A stretch of DNA of 10,608 bases, from contig JAOXYB010061812.1 of assembly GCA_028565635.1 (NCBI GenBank), positions 1 through 10,608 on the forward strand, read 5' to 3'. Numbering within the stretch: the stretch's first letter is position 1; each line of letters starts with the position of its first letter. Of this stretch, positions 1 to 8,103 are shown in pieces. The position numbers and the translations under genes are program-made. This DNA is from Phoronis ovalis (lineage: Eukaryota > Phoronida > Phoronidae). The notes under the pieces are model-generated. The model was not told the origin of the DNA and made no database searches. It worked only from the letters and a program-made list of their open reading frames with translations.

Positions 1-240
1 CTCTGGAAATTATATTGGGAGAGAGGTATAGAGAATAGAAATTCAGTTTTATACCCTCTGGAAATGAGTATAACACCTCTGGAAATTATCAGTCTGACCT
101 CCCCTTGAAATTTACACCCATCATGTTCTTATACAGAGGTAGAATTTTAGTTTGATACATATATACCCTTTGGAAAATAATCGTAGCACCTACTGGAAAT
201 GATCAATCTACCCCCCCCCCATGAAATTCTACATGCATAA
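1..240. repeat. Diverged tandem repeat, about 112-bp period
   Basis: Two units start with ATACCCTYTGGAAA at 51 and 163, a period of 112 bp. Each holds, in order, ACCTCTGGAAAT-like, CCCC..TGAAAT-like and CAGAGGTAGAAT-like segments. A third, internally shortened copy fills 1-50. Within a unit the motif CCTCTGGAAAT recurs every 20-25 bp, so there is a shorter internal periodicity too. A run of C lies at about 211-219. The repeat abuts the 3' side of the gypsy pol remnant. It could be an unrelated minisatellite or the degraded tail of that element. I cannot tell which. Confidence 0.6.
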
Positions 241-314
241 CCTACATTTAGTTGCAACGACATATTGTCATAAATGCGTTTTCCAAGCAATACACATGTG
301 ATTGAATAACAATA

Positions 315-884
315 TTTGGGAGGAAGACCATACATTAGATCAATAGGAAGAGTAACTTCTCTCCCTAGCATAAGAAAATTAGAGTGAATTTCGTACTCTC
401 CAACGATAGGCTATTAACACTCTACCCAAGTGTTCTTCCCAATTATCATGATGATCATTACATATTGACGTTACATTGCCTCAATCGTTCGATTAAACCT
501 TTCCACTAGTCCATCAGTCTGTGGATGATATGATGTGGTTCTGGTTTTATAAATACCTAAACATTTACATATCTCCTGAAACAATTGTGACTCAAACTGT
601 CTGCCCTGGTCACTATGTATCTCACGGGGTACTCCCCATCTAGAAATAAACTCATCTACTATTATATTACTGATAGTAACCGTATCCATGTTTTGCAGAG
701 GATAGGCTTCGACCCATCTGGTAACTTAATAATCGCATACGACTAATATATATTTATTGCCGGATTTGCTTTTAGACAGAGGCCCCATAATTTTTACCGC
801 CAAAGGCTTCAAGGGTCCACCTTTTCTCACAATATGTCATCCTTATTTCTAACCCGGGATTTGTAATGACAGACATTTATCACA
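315..884 (-). pseudogene. Ty3/gypsy-type retrotransposon pol remnant (integrase)
   Basis: Read on the minus strand this is the integrase part of an LTR-retrotransposon polyprotein. In order it shows the CC half of the HHCC zinc finger (CDKC, 873-884), a GPLSKSKSGNKYILVV stretch typical of the catalytic-core start, HSDQGRQFES with the second catalytic Asp (609-611), and YHPQTDGLVERFNRT with the catalytic Glu (501-503). The spacing between the two is D-35-E, as expected for an integrase. A C-terminal LGREVTLPIDLMYGLPP segment (318-368) follows. It is clearly dead. Stops in the main frame lie at 837-839, 843-845, 849-851, 726-728 and 471-473. About 405-459 is readable only in another frame. The codon where the first catalytic Asp is expected reads AAA, Lys (792-794). 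No LTR, protease, RT or RNase H could be identified. The family call rests on motif recognition and is confident. Confidence 0.9.
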
Positions 885-1485
885 TGACGTTCCGGTAAAG
901 ATAAGACAATAAGACAATTGTGTATGAGCTAAACGTTTTATAATATTCTAAAGAAAATATACCTTTAATTTCAGATATTATTATAAATATATCCCTCTAT
1001 AGAAATATAGTACTACTTACTTCCTAGCTTTTGGTTTAACACATTCAGTGCTACGGACGTGACAGCACACGTCATGGTTTAGAACCACGTTCAGTGCTAC
1101 GGCGAGTATACATGTCCAGACTACCCAACACGAAATAAATTACGAAATAAAGATAATTACCGTCGTTTCCGTGTTAGTTTCAAAATCAAAAAAATTCTAG
1201 AATTATTATAAAGGAACTTGGTAATAAATGTATTGATATGGTGCCTTTCTTTATATTAATAATACATGCAACATAATAACATGATTTAGTCAGGGAGTAA
1301 AAGTGGATGTCAAAATTAAGATAATTAAGAGACTGTTATCAGTTTGCCGGCAGCTGGGATACAATCATGGAAACAATAAATGAATAATTAATATGGCATG
1401 CTTGGTGAAAATGGAAACATGGACCTTATTTTCGCCGTCTCTCAACCAAGAATCGGCACTTTATATTATGTCTAATTTCAACCTA
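885..1485. other. AT-rich spacer, no gene seen
   Basis: No supported coding region or RNA gene. The only structure noted is a short direct duplication, TTCAGTGCTACGG, at 1044-1056 and 1090-1102. Between the copies is an ACGTG/CACGT inverted pair. The stretch may include more decayed upstream pol sequence near 885-930, but nothing recognisable. Confidence 0.5.
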
Positions 1486-1560
1486 AAGTCAACGTTGCTT
1501 CAACGTCGATATATCGTTGATCGATGTCGTGACCAGATTTCAACAAACTACCAACGTTTT
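1486..1560. repeat. CAACGT-rich interspersed-repeat fragment
   Basis: The segment is dense in CAACGT/AACGTTG motifs (about 1489, 1499 and 1552) and also carries ATATATCGTTGATCGATGTCG. From memory of similar sequence, this layout of repeated TCAACGT words with a GTCGTGACCAGATTTCAAC core resembles dispersed non-coding repeats in marine invertebrate genomes. Termini and full length are not evident here, so I give only the recognisable part. Confidence 0.35.
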
Positions 1561-1796
1561 TATACGATTTAAGAAAATAATGTATGCGAAAAACCATCAT
1601 ATATTGATATAACAGCTCTTTGCACTAAGAGAAAGTACTTGACACTTTGAAAAGTAGCAAAATTTTAAAGTTATCATTTTCTCTCAAAATTAAAGTGGAT
1701 AACTTTTTTGCAATAAATTACAAATTACTTGATGAATCTTGCTAAAACTGCCTACAAATATTCCTTAATGTGTTACTATATGAGAATTGTTTTCAG

Positions 1797-2003
1797 TTTG
1801 AAGTATTAATACTTGACGGCAAAGAGGATCCTGCTTTTAGTACAAACCATCACCATATAACGAGCCCAGCGCGGAATCAACCAGAAAACAATTTCGTGTT
1901 CAAATCCAAAGATGGACAAATCGCGATTTTGTTAGAAGCATTGCGAGGAGAAGAGTCACCGAAATCACCTTTTTTCAAACTAAATTACACAATGGCATTG
2001 TAA
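1797..2003 (+). CDS. Candidate 3'-terminal coding exon, unknown protein (partial)
   Basis: An open frame of 68 codons plus a TAA stop (2001-2003) directly follows TTGTTTTCAG, a good splice acceptor with its AG at 1795-1796. The peptide starts FEVLILDGKEDPAF and ends SPFFKLNYTMAL. It has no Cys, is fairly hydrophilic and shows no motif I know. The exon is visibly richer in G+C than the DNA around it, and a canonical AATAAA lies 133 bp after the stop. Together these suggest the last exon of a plus-strand gene whose earlier exons lie left of the window or were not recognised. An ATG at 1770 would give a 77-codon ORF, but it sits upstream of the acceptor, so I do not use it as a start. It could still be a chance ORF: no upstream exon is identified and there is no homology evidence. 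Confidence 0.4.
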   Translation, partial: FEVLILDGKEDPAFSTNHHHITSPARNQPENNFVFKSKDGQIAILLEALRGEESPKSPFFKLNYTMAL

Positions 2004-2135
2004 TATTATGATGATATCTCTTTAACACTGTAATTAGAGCAAATAATGTCATAACATACAGTGTTTAAATAAGCGTAATTTTGAGGAACAAATATGAGGC
2101 ACAGAAAAATGTTGTTTTGGATATTAAGATGATAA

Positions 2136-2141
2136 AATAAA
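2136..2141 (+). terminator. Poly(A) signal AATAAA for the 1797-2003 exon
   Basis: Canonical AATAAA hexamer on the plus strand, 133 bp past the candidate stop codon at 2001-2003. It is consistent with a short 3' UTR ending just before the GGGGGTACT element at 2171. In AT-rich DNA the hexamer is common, so its value comes only from its position. Confidence 0.35.
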
Positions 2142-2170
2142 CCAATTATTATCAGGCACCAAGAAACCTC

Positions 2171-2572
2171 GGGGGGGGGGTACTCGAGATATTTTTTGGT
2201 GGGAGTGTGCAGCCCAGTTAAAAATTTTGGATTTGGATTGTATACTTCTTACTGCATTTTTTGGATTGCTACCATAAAGAAATTCAAAAATTTGGATTGC
2301 TACCCTGCTTACAGCAAATAATTTGGATTAATTTTAGGTTTGTATCCGTAAAACGATTTTTGGAATTTGGTTTGTATCAGTCAGTTTGCGTAAAAATGGA
2401 TTACTACTCAAATATTTTAAAATTTTGGATTGCAACCCTTATATTTCACAAAATTTGGATTGCTACCCTAAAATTTCAAAAAATTTGGATTGGGTTTGCT
2501 ACCACAAACTAAAATTTTGGATTGGGTTCCGCGGCACATCCCCGTGGTCAAAAAACCTTGAGTACCCCCCCC
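2171..2572. mobile_element. Non-autonomous element A with GGGGGTACTC inverted ends
   Basis: The left end reads a G-run then TACTCGAGATATTTTTTGGTGGGAGTGTGC (2171-2210). The right end, read on the other strand from 2572, starts with a G-run then TACTCAAGGTTTTTTGACCACGGGGATGTGC. These ends form an imperfect inverted repeat of about 40-45 bp. Between them is no coding frame, only a degenerate TTTGGATTGCTACCCT tandem repeat. The element is about 400 bp. A second element at 8295-8727 shares the ends but has different internal repeats. No clear target-site duplication was found, so the superfamily is unknown. Confidence 0.65.
2225..2530. repeat. Minisatellite TTTGGATTGCTACCCT inside element A
   Basis: The core AATTTGGATTGCTACCCT or a close variant recurs about every 25-40 bp (near 2252, 2290, 2425, 2452, 2481 and 2513). 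Spacers of TTCAAAAA or TTTAAAA type separate the copies. Copies diverge more in the middle (2320-2400). Small open frames across it are by-products of the repeat. Confidence 0.65.
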
Positions 2573-2579
2573 GGGCAAA

Positions 2580-3371
2580 AACATTGAATAAGACAAGTCA
2601 GTTTACCTTGCAGTTTTGTAGAACATAAAATAAACATTGTTTTTTTGCTTGGCCTGTTATATTCAAATACAGCCTGATGTAACATGGAGCTGCCGACACA
2701 ATTAAGATTATTTCTGTATGTGGATACTTACATAAACTGTTTAATTAAAAATTAGTAGAAATTCACATCATTCAATGGATTATTTATTTAATATAACAGT
2801 AAACATGTAACATTAAAACATGATTTAGATTTGACATAGTTGGTAAAAGTATCTTTTTAAAAATATTTTATTTTATCGAATTATAAAGTAATTTATACAT
2901 GTCTTGGGATGAGATTTAATGATGTAACGATTCAATAACATGATTTCATTTCCCAGACATTTTCTTGCACAATACATAGTAACCAATCTCTGAGCTTTGA
3001 CATTATGATAATGTCAAAGCTGCTTATGAGGCCGCTTATATCAGAAGACCTTCATTTTTTAGAACGCGCAACTTTATTATTTGTATAGTACAGTTTAAAA
3101 TGCCCTTAAAGAATATCAAATTGAATGAATTACTTTCAGTGAAATTTCTTGCCTTCAAGTGTATACAGTGCAAGTCCAATATTGATGTTTTATAAAATAT
3201 ACAGCAAAACGACAAACGTCACGGCTAATTTGCCTGTTGAATAAACCGCGGCGACTTTCTTAACATTCCCGTCTATAATAAACTGTAATAGCCCGCCGTA
3301 CAACCTGTTCTAAGACTAAACATTAAATCGATCTGGACGACTGTTTGAAAAAGTTCGTTATTCTTTTAGCT
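2580..3371. other. AT-rich spacer with one small perfect hairpin
   Basis: No gene seen. A perfect inverted repeat with 13-bp arms AGCTTTGACATTA/TAATGTCAAAGCT and a 3-nt loop TGA lies at 2993-3021. TTTATT near 3069 is an AATAAA on the minus strand, about 300 bp past the stop of the secreted-protein gene, and could be its poly(A) signal. The rest is low-complexity AT-rich DNA. Confidence 0.45.
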
Positions 3372-4241
3372 TCAAAGCAAAATAATTCTCTTGCTAATAT
3401 TCAGTGAATAAAGTGTTAACTGGATGACCAACAGCCTTATCATGTGAGGCTTTATGCTGTTAGCACCACAAGGATAGCCACCCGGATCCGCAACGTTAAC
3501 TAACACCTGTCCCGATCCAAGGTTGTCACACCATATCTTTGTGCACTCGTTATCTTCGATTATGTAACCTGGAGGATACAACATACCTCTGTAATCACAA
3601 GCACCTTCTTGATGAGTTGTCGATACCGAAGAGGAAGTGATACGAGTTGTTGTTGCGCGTATACCATGCTCTAGTTCAAACTGATCACATGCCACAGCTG
3701 TAAAGTAATCAAAAGCTATAAGATAGCCACTGTTTCCATCATCACAATACATTCCATAACAGAATGAAGCACTTCGAGTATACTCGGCATGTTCACCGGG
3801 ATGTAAATACCTCCCTTCGTAAAAGCATTGGTTCGGGATCGTTGTCGGGGGTGATGATGGCGTACCGGTCGTACGCAAACCGTGCTCCAGTTCAAACTGA
3901 TCACATCCTTCATTAGTAAAAAAATCAAAATGCAATAAGCCTTGATCATAATCACAGTAAACTCCGCCACAAAAATCACCGCTGCGGCTATACCCAGCAT
4001 ATTCACCAGGATATAAATACCTCCCTTCGTAAAAGCATTGGTTCGGCGTCGTCACTTGGGTCGTCATAGGGGTTCCAGTTGATGCTCTTATTGGGGTTGT
4101 TACACCGGTTAAATCAGCGACATTTCCTTCCGTTATTTGTTCATTTTGCCTTTTAAATCTTTTCAAAGAGACTTCTTCACAGCTGTGCAATGCCGATAAT
4201 GCACAGACCAACATTACCTCTAGAAATAAGTAACCAAACAT
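3372..4241 (-). CDS. Secreted protein with three SVWC-like Cys modules
   Basis: Uninterrupted 289-residue frame. Residues 1-20 form a hydrophobic signal peptide (MFGYLFLEVMLVCALSALHS). KRFKR at 27-31 contains an R-X-K-R furin-type site, so a short propeptide may be removed to leave Gln32 as the new N-terminus. Three modules follow: Cys69-Cys113, Cys139-Cys185 and Cys215-Cys258. Each has the pattern C-x-Y-x-G-x-x-Y/L-x-P-G, then C-x4-C, then a final Cys. Modules 1 and 2 are near-duplicates with a 70-residue (210-bp) period; module 3 is diverged. Thr/Ser/Pro linkers at about 47-66, 123-136 and 196-210 look like O-glycosylation targets. The pattern resembles the N-terminal half of von Willebrand factor C / single-VWC domains, which normally have more cysteines, so this family link is tentative. 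The tail after Cys258 is short and hydrophobic with one NIS sequon. Likely extracellular (mucus, cuticle, shell, byssus or humoral), but its role is unknown. The start is chosen because it gives the signal peptide and has A at -3. Confidence 0.8.
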   Translation of the reverse strand: MFGYLFLEVMLVCALSALHSCEEVSLKRFKRQNEQITEGNVADLTGVTTPIRASTGTPMTTQVTTPNQCFYEGRYLYPGEYAGYSRSGDFCGGVYCDYDQGLLHFDFFTNEGCDQFELEHGLRTTGTPSSPPTTIPNQCFYEGRYLHPGEHAEYTRSASFCYGMYCDDGNSGYLIAFDYFTAVACDQFELEHGIRATTTRITSSSVSTTHQEGACDYRGMLYPPGYIIEDNECTKIWCDNLGSGQVLVNVADPGGYPCGANSIKPHMIRLLVIQLTLYSLNISKRIILL

Positions 4242-4295
4242 TTTTAAGAAATTGCCATGCAGTCTGTACTTTAATATATTTTATTTACTGCTTTA

Positions 4296-4306
4296 CTATA
4301 TATAAA
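4296..4306 (-). promoter_or_regulatory. TATA-like box of the secreted-protein gene
   Basis: On the minus strand TTTATATATAG lies about 55-65 bp upstream of the ATG at 4241. With a usual spacing of 25-30 bp to the start of transcription, it would give a 5' UTR of about 25-35 nt. The region is AT-rich, so chance is possible; the support is position and the good match to TATATA. Confidence 0.4.
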
Positions 4307-4309
4307 ATG

Positions 4310-5590
4310 TCGTGCTCTATTTAGCACAGTTAAACTAGAAAAAAACTGTTTTGTTTGTCATCCAGCAGTATTATAGGTCATATAAATAATATTTTTTATC
4401 CGTTTTGGTACACTAAGATATGAGCTGTGTAAATGTGAATTAAATACCGTAGAGTACTTACAATAAGATTATACTTGCCCTTTGTAAATACTTTTACACG
4501 TTTAGTATATATGAGTTGGATATTTTAATATTTTAGTTATTTTTTAATACAAATATAACATATTTTTTAAAGAAATATATTTGTACGATTACGTTATATA
4601 CGGATACATGTAGATCTCATTGCCAGACAATTTGGACACTGGCTTGATATATTCAAAAGGTAAACAGAAAACCTGGCCTTATTCTGCCTTATCTCATTTC
4701 TTTATACTGCCATCGTATTGCGCCAAATTTTCTATTGGATTTCCAACACTCAACAGAATTCTGCTATTTATAACTAACTAACTTTAAGTTGTCATCAAGC
4801 ATGAAATATCACTCACAAGTTAGCCTGTTGTGAATAATACGCCAAGCTGACCTCTGAATTGCCCATGCTGGTCAAGCACTGGTGCTAGTCCTCAGAGCTT
4901 TTTTACATCTACTAAAGAGATCGATGGTACCACCATTAACATACATGGGGAAGATGATGCCTCGCTGAAATTCCACTCCAACCAGTGCGTGTACTAATAT
5001 AAAACTTGCATACTAATTTTCGCGTAGCTGCAGCATGTTTTCTGTGTACTGTTTTGAAGCTGATGCTGCGGAATTCAACTAGAGAATGGTGAAAAGTTTT
5101 GGAATGTTTAGAATACAGGAAGATCTGAGGACATTATATTGGATTTTATTGGATTTATTTTCACTGTCTACATCTATTCTGTCCTGCCGGCTGTATCCAT
5201 AGTCCGCTAAGCAAAGCAATTAAAGCTCCCTGGCGAGTCATCATAATAGCAGATGATGGTCTACATCGGAAAATTTTAGATTTTTATCTACTTTTCCTTG
5301 CTGTCTGATACCCTTTTTGGGCATAATTTGAACGTAGATTGTTTCCAAAAAAAGTTAATACTATATACAATAAGTCGATAAATTTTAATTAGGCATTGGT
5401 ATTTCAGAACAGAAACAGGCCGGACAAAATTTGACAAAGGTCTGGAAAGGTACAATGTTCCATCTATATCATTGCTAACTCCTGGCAGCCACTATATAAT
5501 ATACAAAAAAAAACAGCTAAAAACTGTACATGAGAGTTCTCATAATATCGTACGTAGTTGTCTTACCTAATTATACTAAAATGAACGCGG
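4310..5590. other. Spacer of 1.3 kb, no gene seen
   Basis: Stops are frequent in all frames and no exon-like segment stood out on either strand. Composition is AT-rich with a slightly more balanced patch at about 4790-5060. No repeat ends, tRNA or hairpin worth listing were found. It would contain the upstream control region of the minus-strand gene ending at 4241. Confidence 0.5.
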
Positions 5591-5591
5591 G

Positions 5592-5737
5592 GGCCTGTTG
5601 TCGGTTGATCGGAAACATTTTAAAGATACAACTCCGTTAACCAGAAAAAATCGTATCTTACGACCTTATCTTTACAGTGTTACGGAATCGTAATTATTTA
5701 CGGAACCATAACATTACAATGTTTCCGACAACGGGCC
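5592..5737. mobile_element. Short MITE with GGCCYGTTGTCGGAAACATT ends
   Basis: The right end (5718-5737), read on the minus strand, is GGCCCGTTGTCGGAAACATT. The left end at 5592 is the same apart from one substitution and an 8-bp insertion, TTGATCGG, after TGTCGG. The 146-bp element has no coding capacity. Inside, TTACGGAA and TTCCGTAA words make a smaller inverted structure. No convincing target-site duplication was seen, so the superfamily is not assigned. Confidence 0.65.
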
Positions 5738-6145
5738 GCAGAAGTTTAACTGATAATTCAGAAGTGTTAAAAGAATTGTCTTGATACAAAATATTTTATA
5801 TACTTTTATTATAATTTGTAAGCTGTTCGTTACAATTAAATATGTACTGTATAGGAGTGTTCAAGATGGACAAACTGGGCTTTTGCATGGCTAAAATGTT
5901 TTGGTGAAAAATTGAAATCAGAAATGTCAAAACGGCAGAAAGAGGTATTTGAAAAACAGATATTTGATTTTTTTGGATAATAAAAATAAATTAATGTGTT
6001 TCGACTTCGGTTTGATGTTATGTAGGGCCGGCTGGTGACGTGCGTCTCTCAATGATTCCTAGGAAAATTACCTTGGATGAGACAGGATCAATAGTCGACC
6101 TAAATACCTAAATACTGCATGGTCTCCGTGATGGGGTCAGCTCGA
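5738..6145. other. Spacer between MITE and inverted-repeat element
   Basis: No gene or RNA seen. Its end, 6117-6133 (GCATGGTCTCCGTGATG), resembles part of the 39-bp repeat on the far side of the next element, in the same orientation. Confidence 0.4.
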
Positions 6146-7449
6146 TAGTCCGAAGACCCATTAGTCCGAAGGTTCATTAGTCCGAAGGTTCATTGGTCCG
6201 AAAACCCCATTATAGGGACAAGCAAAAAAAAAAAAATGTTGCGCCCCAAATGCCGCATTTCTACAGCTCCTGTATGTTACAGAGCCGTAATTTCCTTTTT
6301 GTGTCATCTAAAATTATCTGGATACTATAAAGTTAAAGTTAGCATTATTAGTACACATGTATAGTTACATATTGGACGTAGCGAAATTAAAATTTTGTTA
6401 ATTTTTTTTATCGTATAGCGAATTAATTCACTCCGTTCGCACATCTTGTATAGTACCCACTCGTTGACTGCTATAAAAAAAACCTGGAAATAAATGTTTG
6501 TACTTTTTTTTATCAAAAACTTAGTGTTAGTGTTTACCGATGTCGGTTCCTACTTTTGATGTAGCGGCATAGATGTGCACTCACACAAGATGCTTTCATC
6601 CCGCTGTCAAGCACTGACATGATGACAGATCGCGAGCGAAAAGGTGTCTAAAAATACATAACTTAATACAATGAATACAGTTGCAATTTTCTCACGCATG
6701 AAAAATTCCAACAGTATCGAAAAAATCCTTTATCGCGAAATTTGTTGGAACATGCGTACCCACCTTTATATTACCTGTCATTCCCCCGGGATAAAACAAC
6801 AGAAAATCATTTTAATATCATTATTACTCATTCCAAAAAAAAACCAGTGTTATCAAACAAGAGTTAGAAACCTTGTGGCTCATTTGTGTTGCATGAAAAA
6901 GAACTCAGTTTGGACGTACACGTAACAGATGAAAATAAATAAAATAAAAAAGATTACTATCGCTATGCTCTGTGAGAACTTTTTCTGGTACATTATCATT
7001 TAATATCAACTATTCTGTTTATGCTCTTGCTATTAATATATGGCTAAAAGAAGAACGTACGCGATATTCAGAATACTCATACAGCAGACCCGTCAGATGG
7101 GGGGGGGGTACGTGCGTTGAGTGCGAACTGGGGATAACCCATGTAATGTTAACGCGCCCCCTTTGAAATGGGAGGACCGTTAACGTAATGTTAACACACC
7201 CCCTTTTGAAATAGTAAACGCACCCCCCTTTGAAATAGTAACGCGCACCGAATTCACAGGGAGAGACGCGGCACTCACTGCCCGCAGAGAGCAATTGGAG
7301 AGGTTCTTTTTTTTTTTGGTTGTCAATTTAATTTGGGGAGCACGGAGAGGGGTTTTTTTTTTTTTTTTTTTGCTTGTCCCTATAATGAGGTTTTCGGACC
7401 AATGAACCTATGGACCAATGAACCTTCGGACTAATTGGTCTTCGGACTA
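6146..7449. mobile_element. 1.3-kb element bounded by 78-bp inverted repeats
   Basis: Left arm 6146-6223 and right arm 7372-7449 are reverse complements with 73 of 78 bases identical and no gaps. Each arm is built of short sub-repeats of TTAGTCCGAAGGTTCA or TTGGTCCGAA type and ends inward in TATAGGGACAAGC. The inner side continues as an A13 tract on the left (6224-6236) and a T19 tract on the right (7353-7371), so the symmetry goes beyond the arms. There is also a weak GYGCYCCCCAAAT match further in. The interior has no convincing gene: its ORFs are short and AT-driven. It may be a non-autonomous foldback-type DNA transposon, or two separate insertions of one repeat in opposite orientation. 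No clean target-site duplication was found. Confidence 0.6.
7142..7250. repeat. Short array of GTTAACRCRCCCCCTTTGAAAT units
   Basis: Units of about 24-42 bp start near 7144, 7185 and 7214, with a partial one at 7238. Each has TAAACGC or GTTAACRCR, then a C-run, then TTTGAAAT. It lies inside the 1.3-kb inverted-repeat element, next to a G-run at about 7099-7108. The core C-run + TTTGAAAT resembles the motif in the array at 1-240. Confidence 0.6.
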
Positions 7450-7522
7450 GCGACATGGTCTGTGATGACAACCGAAGGCTAATGACTAGCGGCATGGTCT
7501 GTGATGACAACCGAAGGCTAAT
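7445..7522. repeat. Two tandem 39-bp repeats
   Basis: Units at 7445-7483 and 7484-7522 run GACTAGC..CATGGTCTGTGATGACAACCGAAGGCTAAT and differ at one base. They begin within the last few bases of the right arm of the 1.3-kb element. They may be part of its subterminal structure or a duplication at its edge. Confidence 0.75.
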
Positions 7523-8094
7523 GAGCTGTGCCCGTGGAGCTGTGCGATTGTATCAGAAACGGCAACTAAGCAATGAGTGCCTCTGCCGCCAGCCTAATGA
7601 GTATGAACTGTAGTGACCTTTAGATCATGTGCGTGAAGGAAACCGTGACGAGAGCTCGTCTTAGTTCGCCATTTTGTTTTGGAAGTTATAGACCTCGCAG
7701 AAATTTTGTTGAATTGTGCCCCATAAAGTGAATGAATTATTTTGTGATCGGACGTAGAACTTGCTTTAGCTTCCGTACGTGCTGGTGCTGCATATGGATG
7801 GTTTTTATGGGATTTTACCGGATTTTTGGACTGGATATTGTCTTTCAGACGACCCAACGTGTAGTACGTCACATATTGGTTTATAGTAAGACACAGTGTT
7901 CCTGCCCAGGGATTTTGTTCCCAGAATTTCAGAAGTGGATACTGGATATCTGTAGGATGAGATGAGAATCGGTCACGGGGAATCAGTCCCCATCAGTGAA
8001 GTTTACTAGTTCTAAGACTAAGACAGGTAGATAGATGATTTATTTCATGGTATAAAGCTAACTAAAGGCTGTTTTTTTTAACTAGTTCAGTGGA
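7523..8094 (+). other. GC-richer stretch, possible untranslated exon
   Basis: About 7600-7970 is richer in G+C and CpG than most of the window. It contains CGCCATTTTG (YY1-like word, about 7667-7676). At 8024-8029 CAG|GTAGAT looks like a splice donor. Overlapping ORFs exist on both strands (7594-7872 minus, 7732-7965 plus) but neither shows a known motif. One reading is a 5' untranslated exon of the plus-strand gene whose coding exon starts at 9113. Another is the edge of an unrecognised transposon. Evidence is thin. Confidence 0.2.
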
Positions 8095-8103
8095 GGGCAC
8101 TCC

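Noticed and set aside
2171-2180. G-runs as isolated quadruplex sites (also about 7099-7108)
   Set aside because: A single uninterrupted G-run does not form the four spaced tracts of a usual quadruplex; the first is better explained as a transposon end.
2261-2628. Plus-strand frames of 83 and 80 codons
   Set aside because: Translation of the TTTGGATTGCTACCCT minisatellite in two frames.
3716-4006. 96-codon minus-strand frame inside the secreted-protein gene
   Set aside because: It is an alternate frame within the 289-residue gene and lacks a domain of its own.
6325-6925. Small AT-rich frames (63 codons minus, 84 codons plus)
   Set aside because: Low-complexity residue content, inside the 1.3-kb inverted-repeat element, no domain resembling a transposase.
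7019-7294. 91-codon minus-strand frame with YYFKGGCV-like repeats
   Set aside because: The peptide repeat only mirrors the GTTAAC-C-run-TTTGAAAT DNA array.
7594-7965. Opposed frames of 92 codons (minus) and 77 codons (plus)
   Set aside because: They overlap on opposite strands, show no known motif and have no clear splice or poly(A) signals; I kept only a low-confidence note on a possible untranslated exon.
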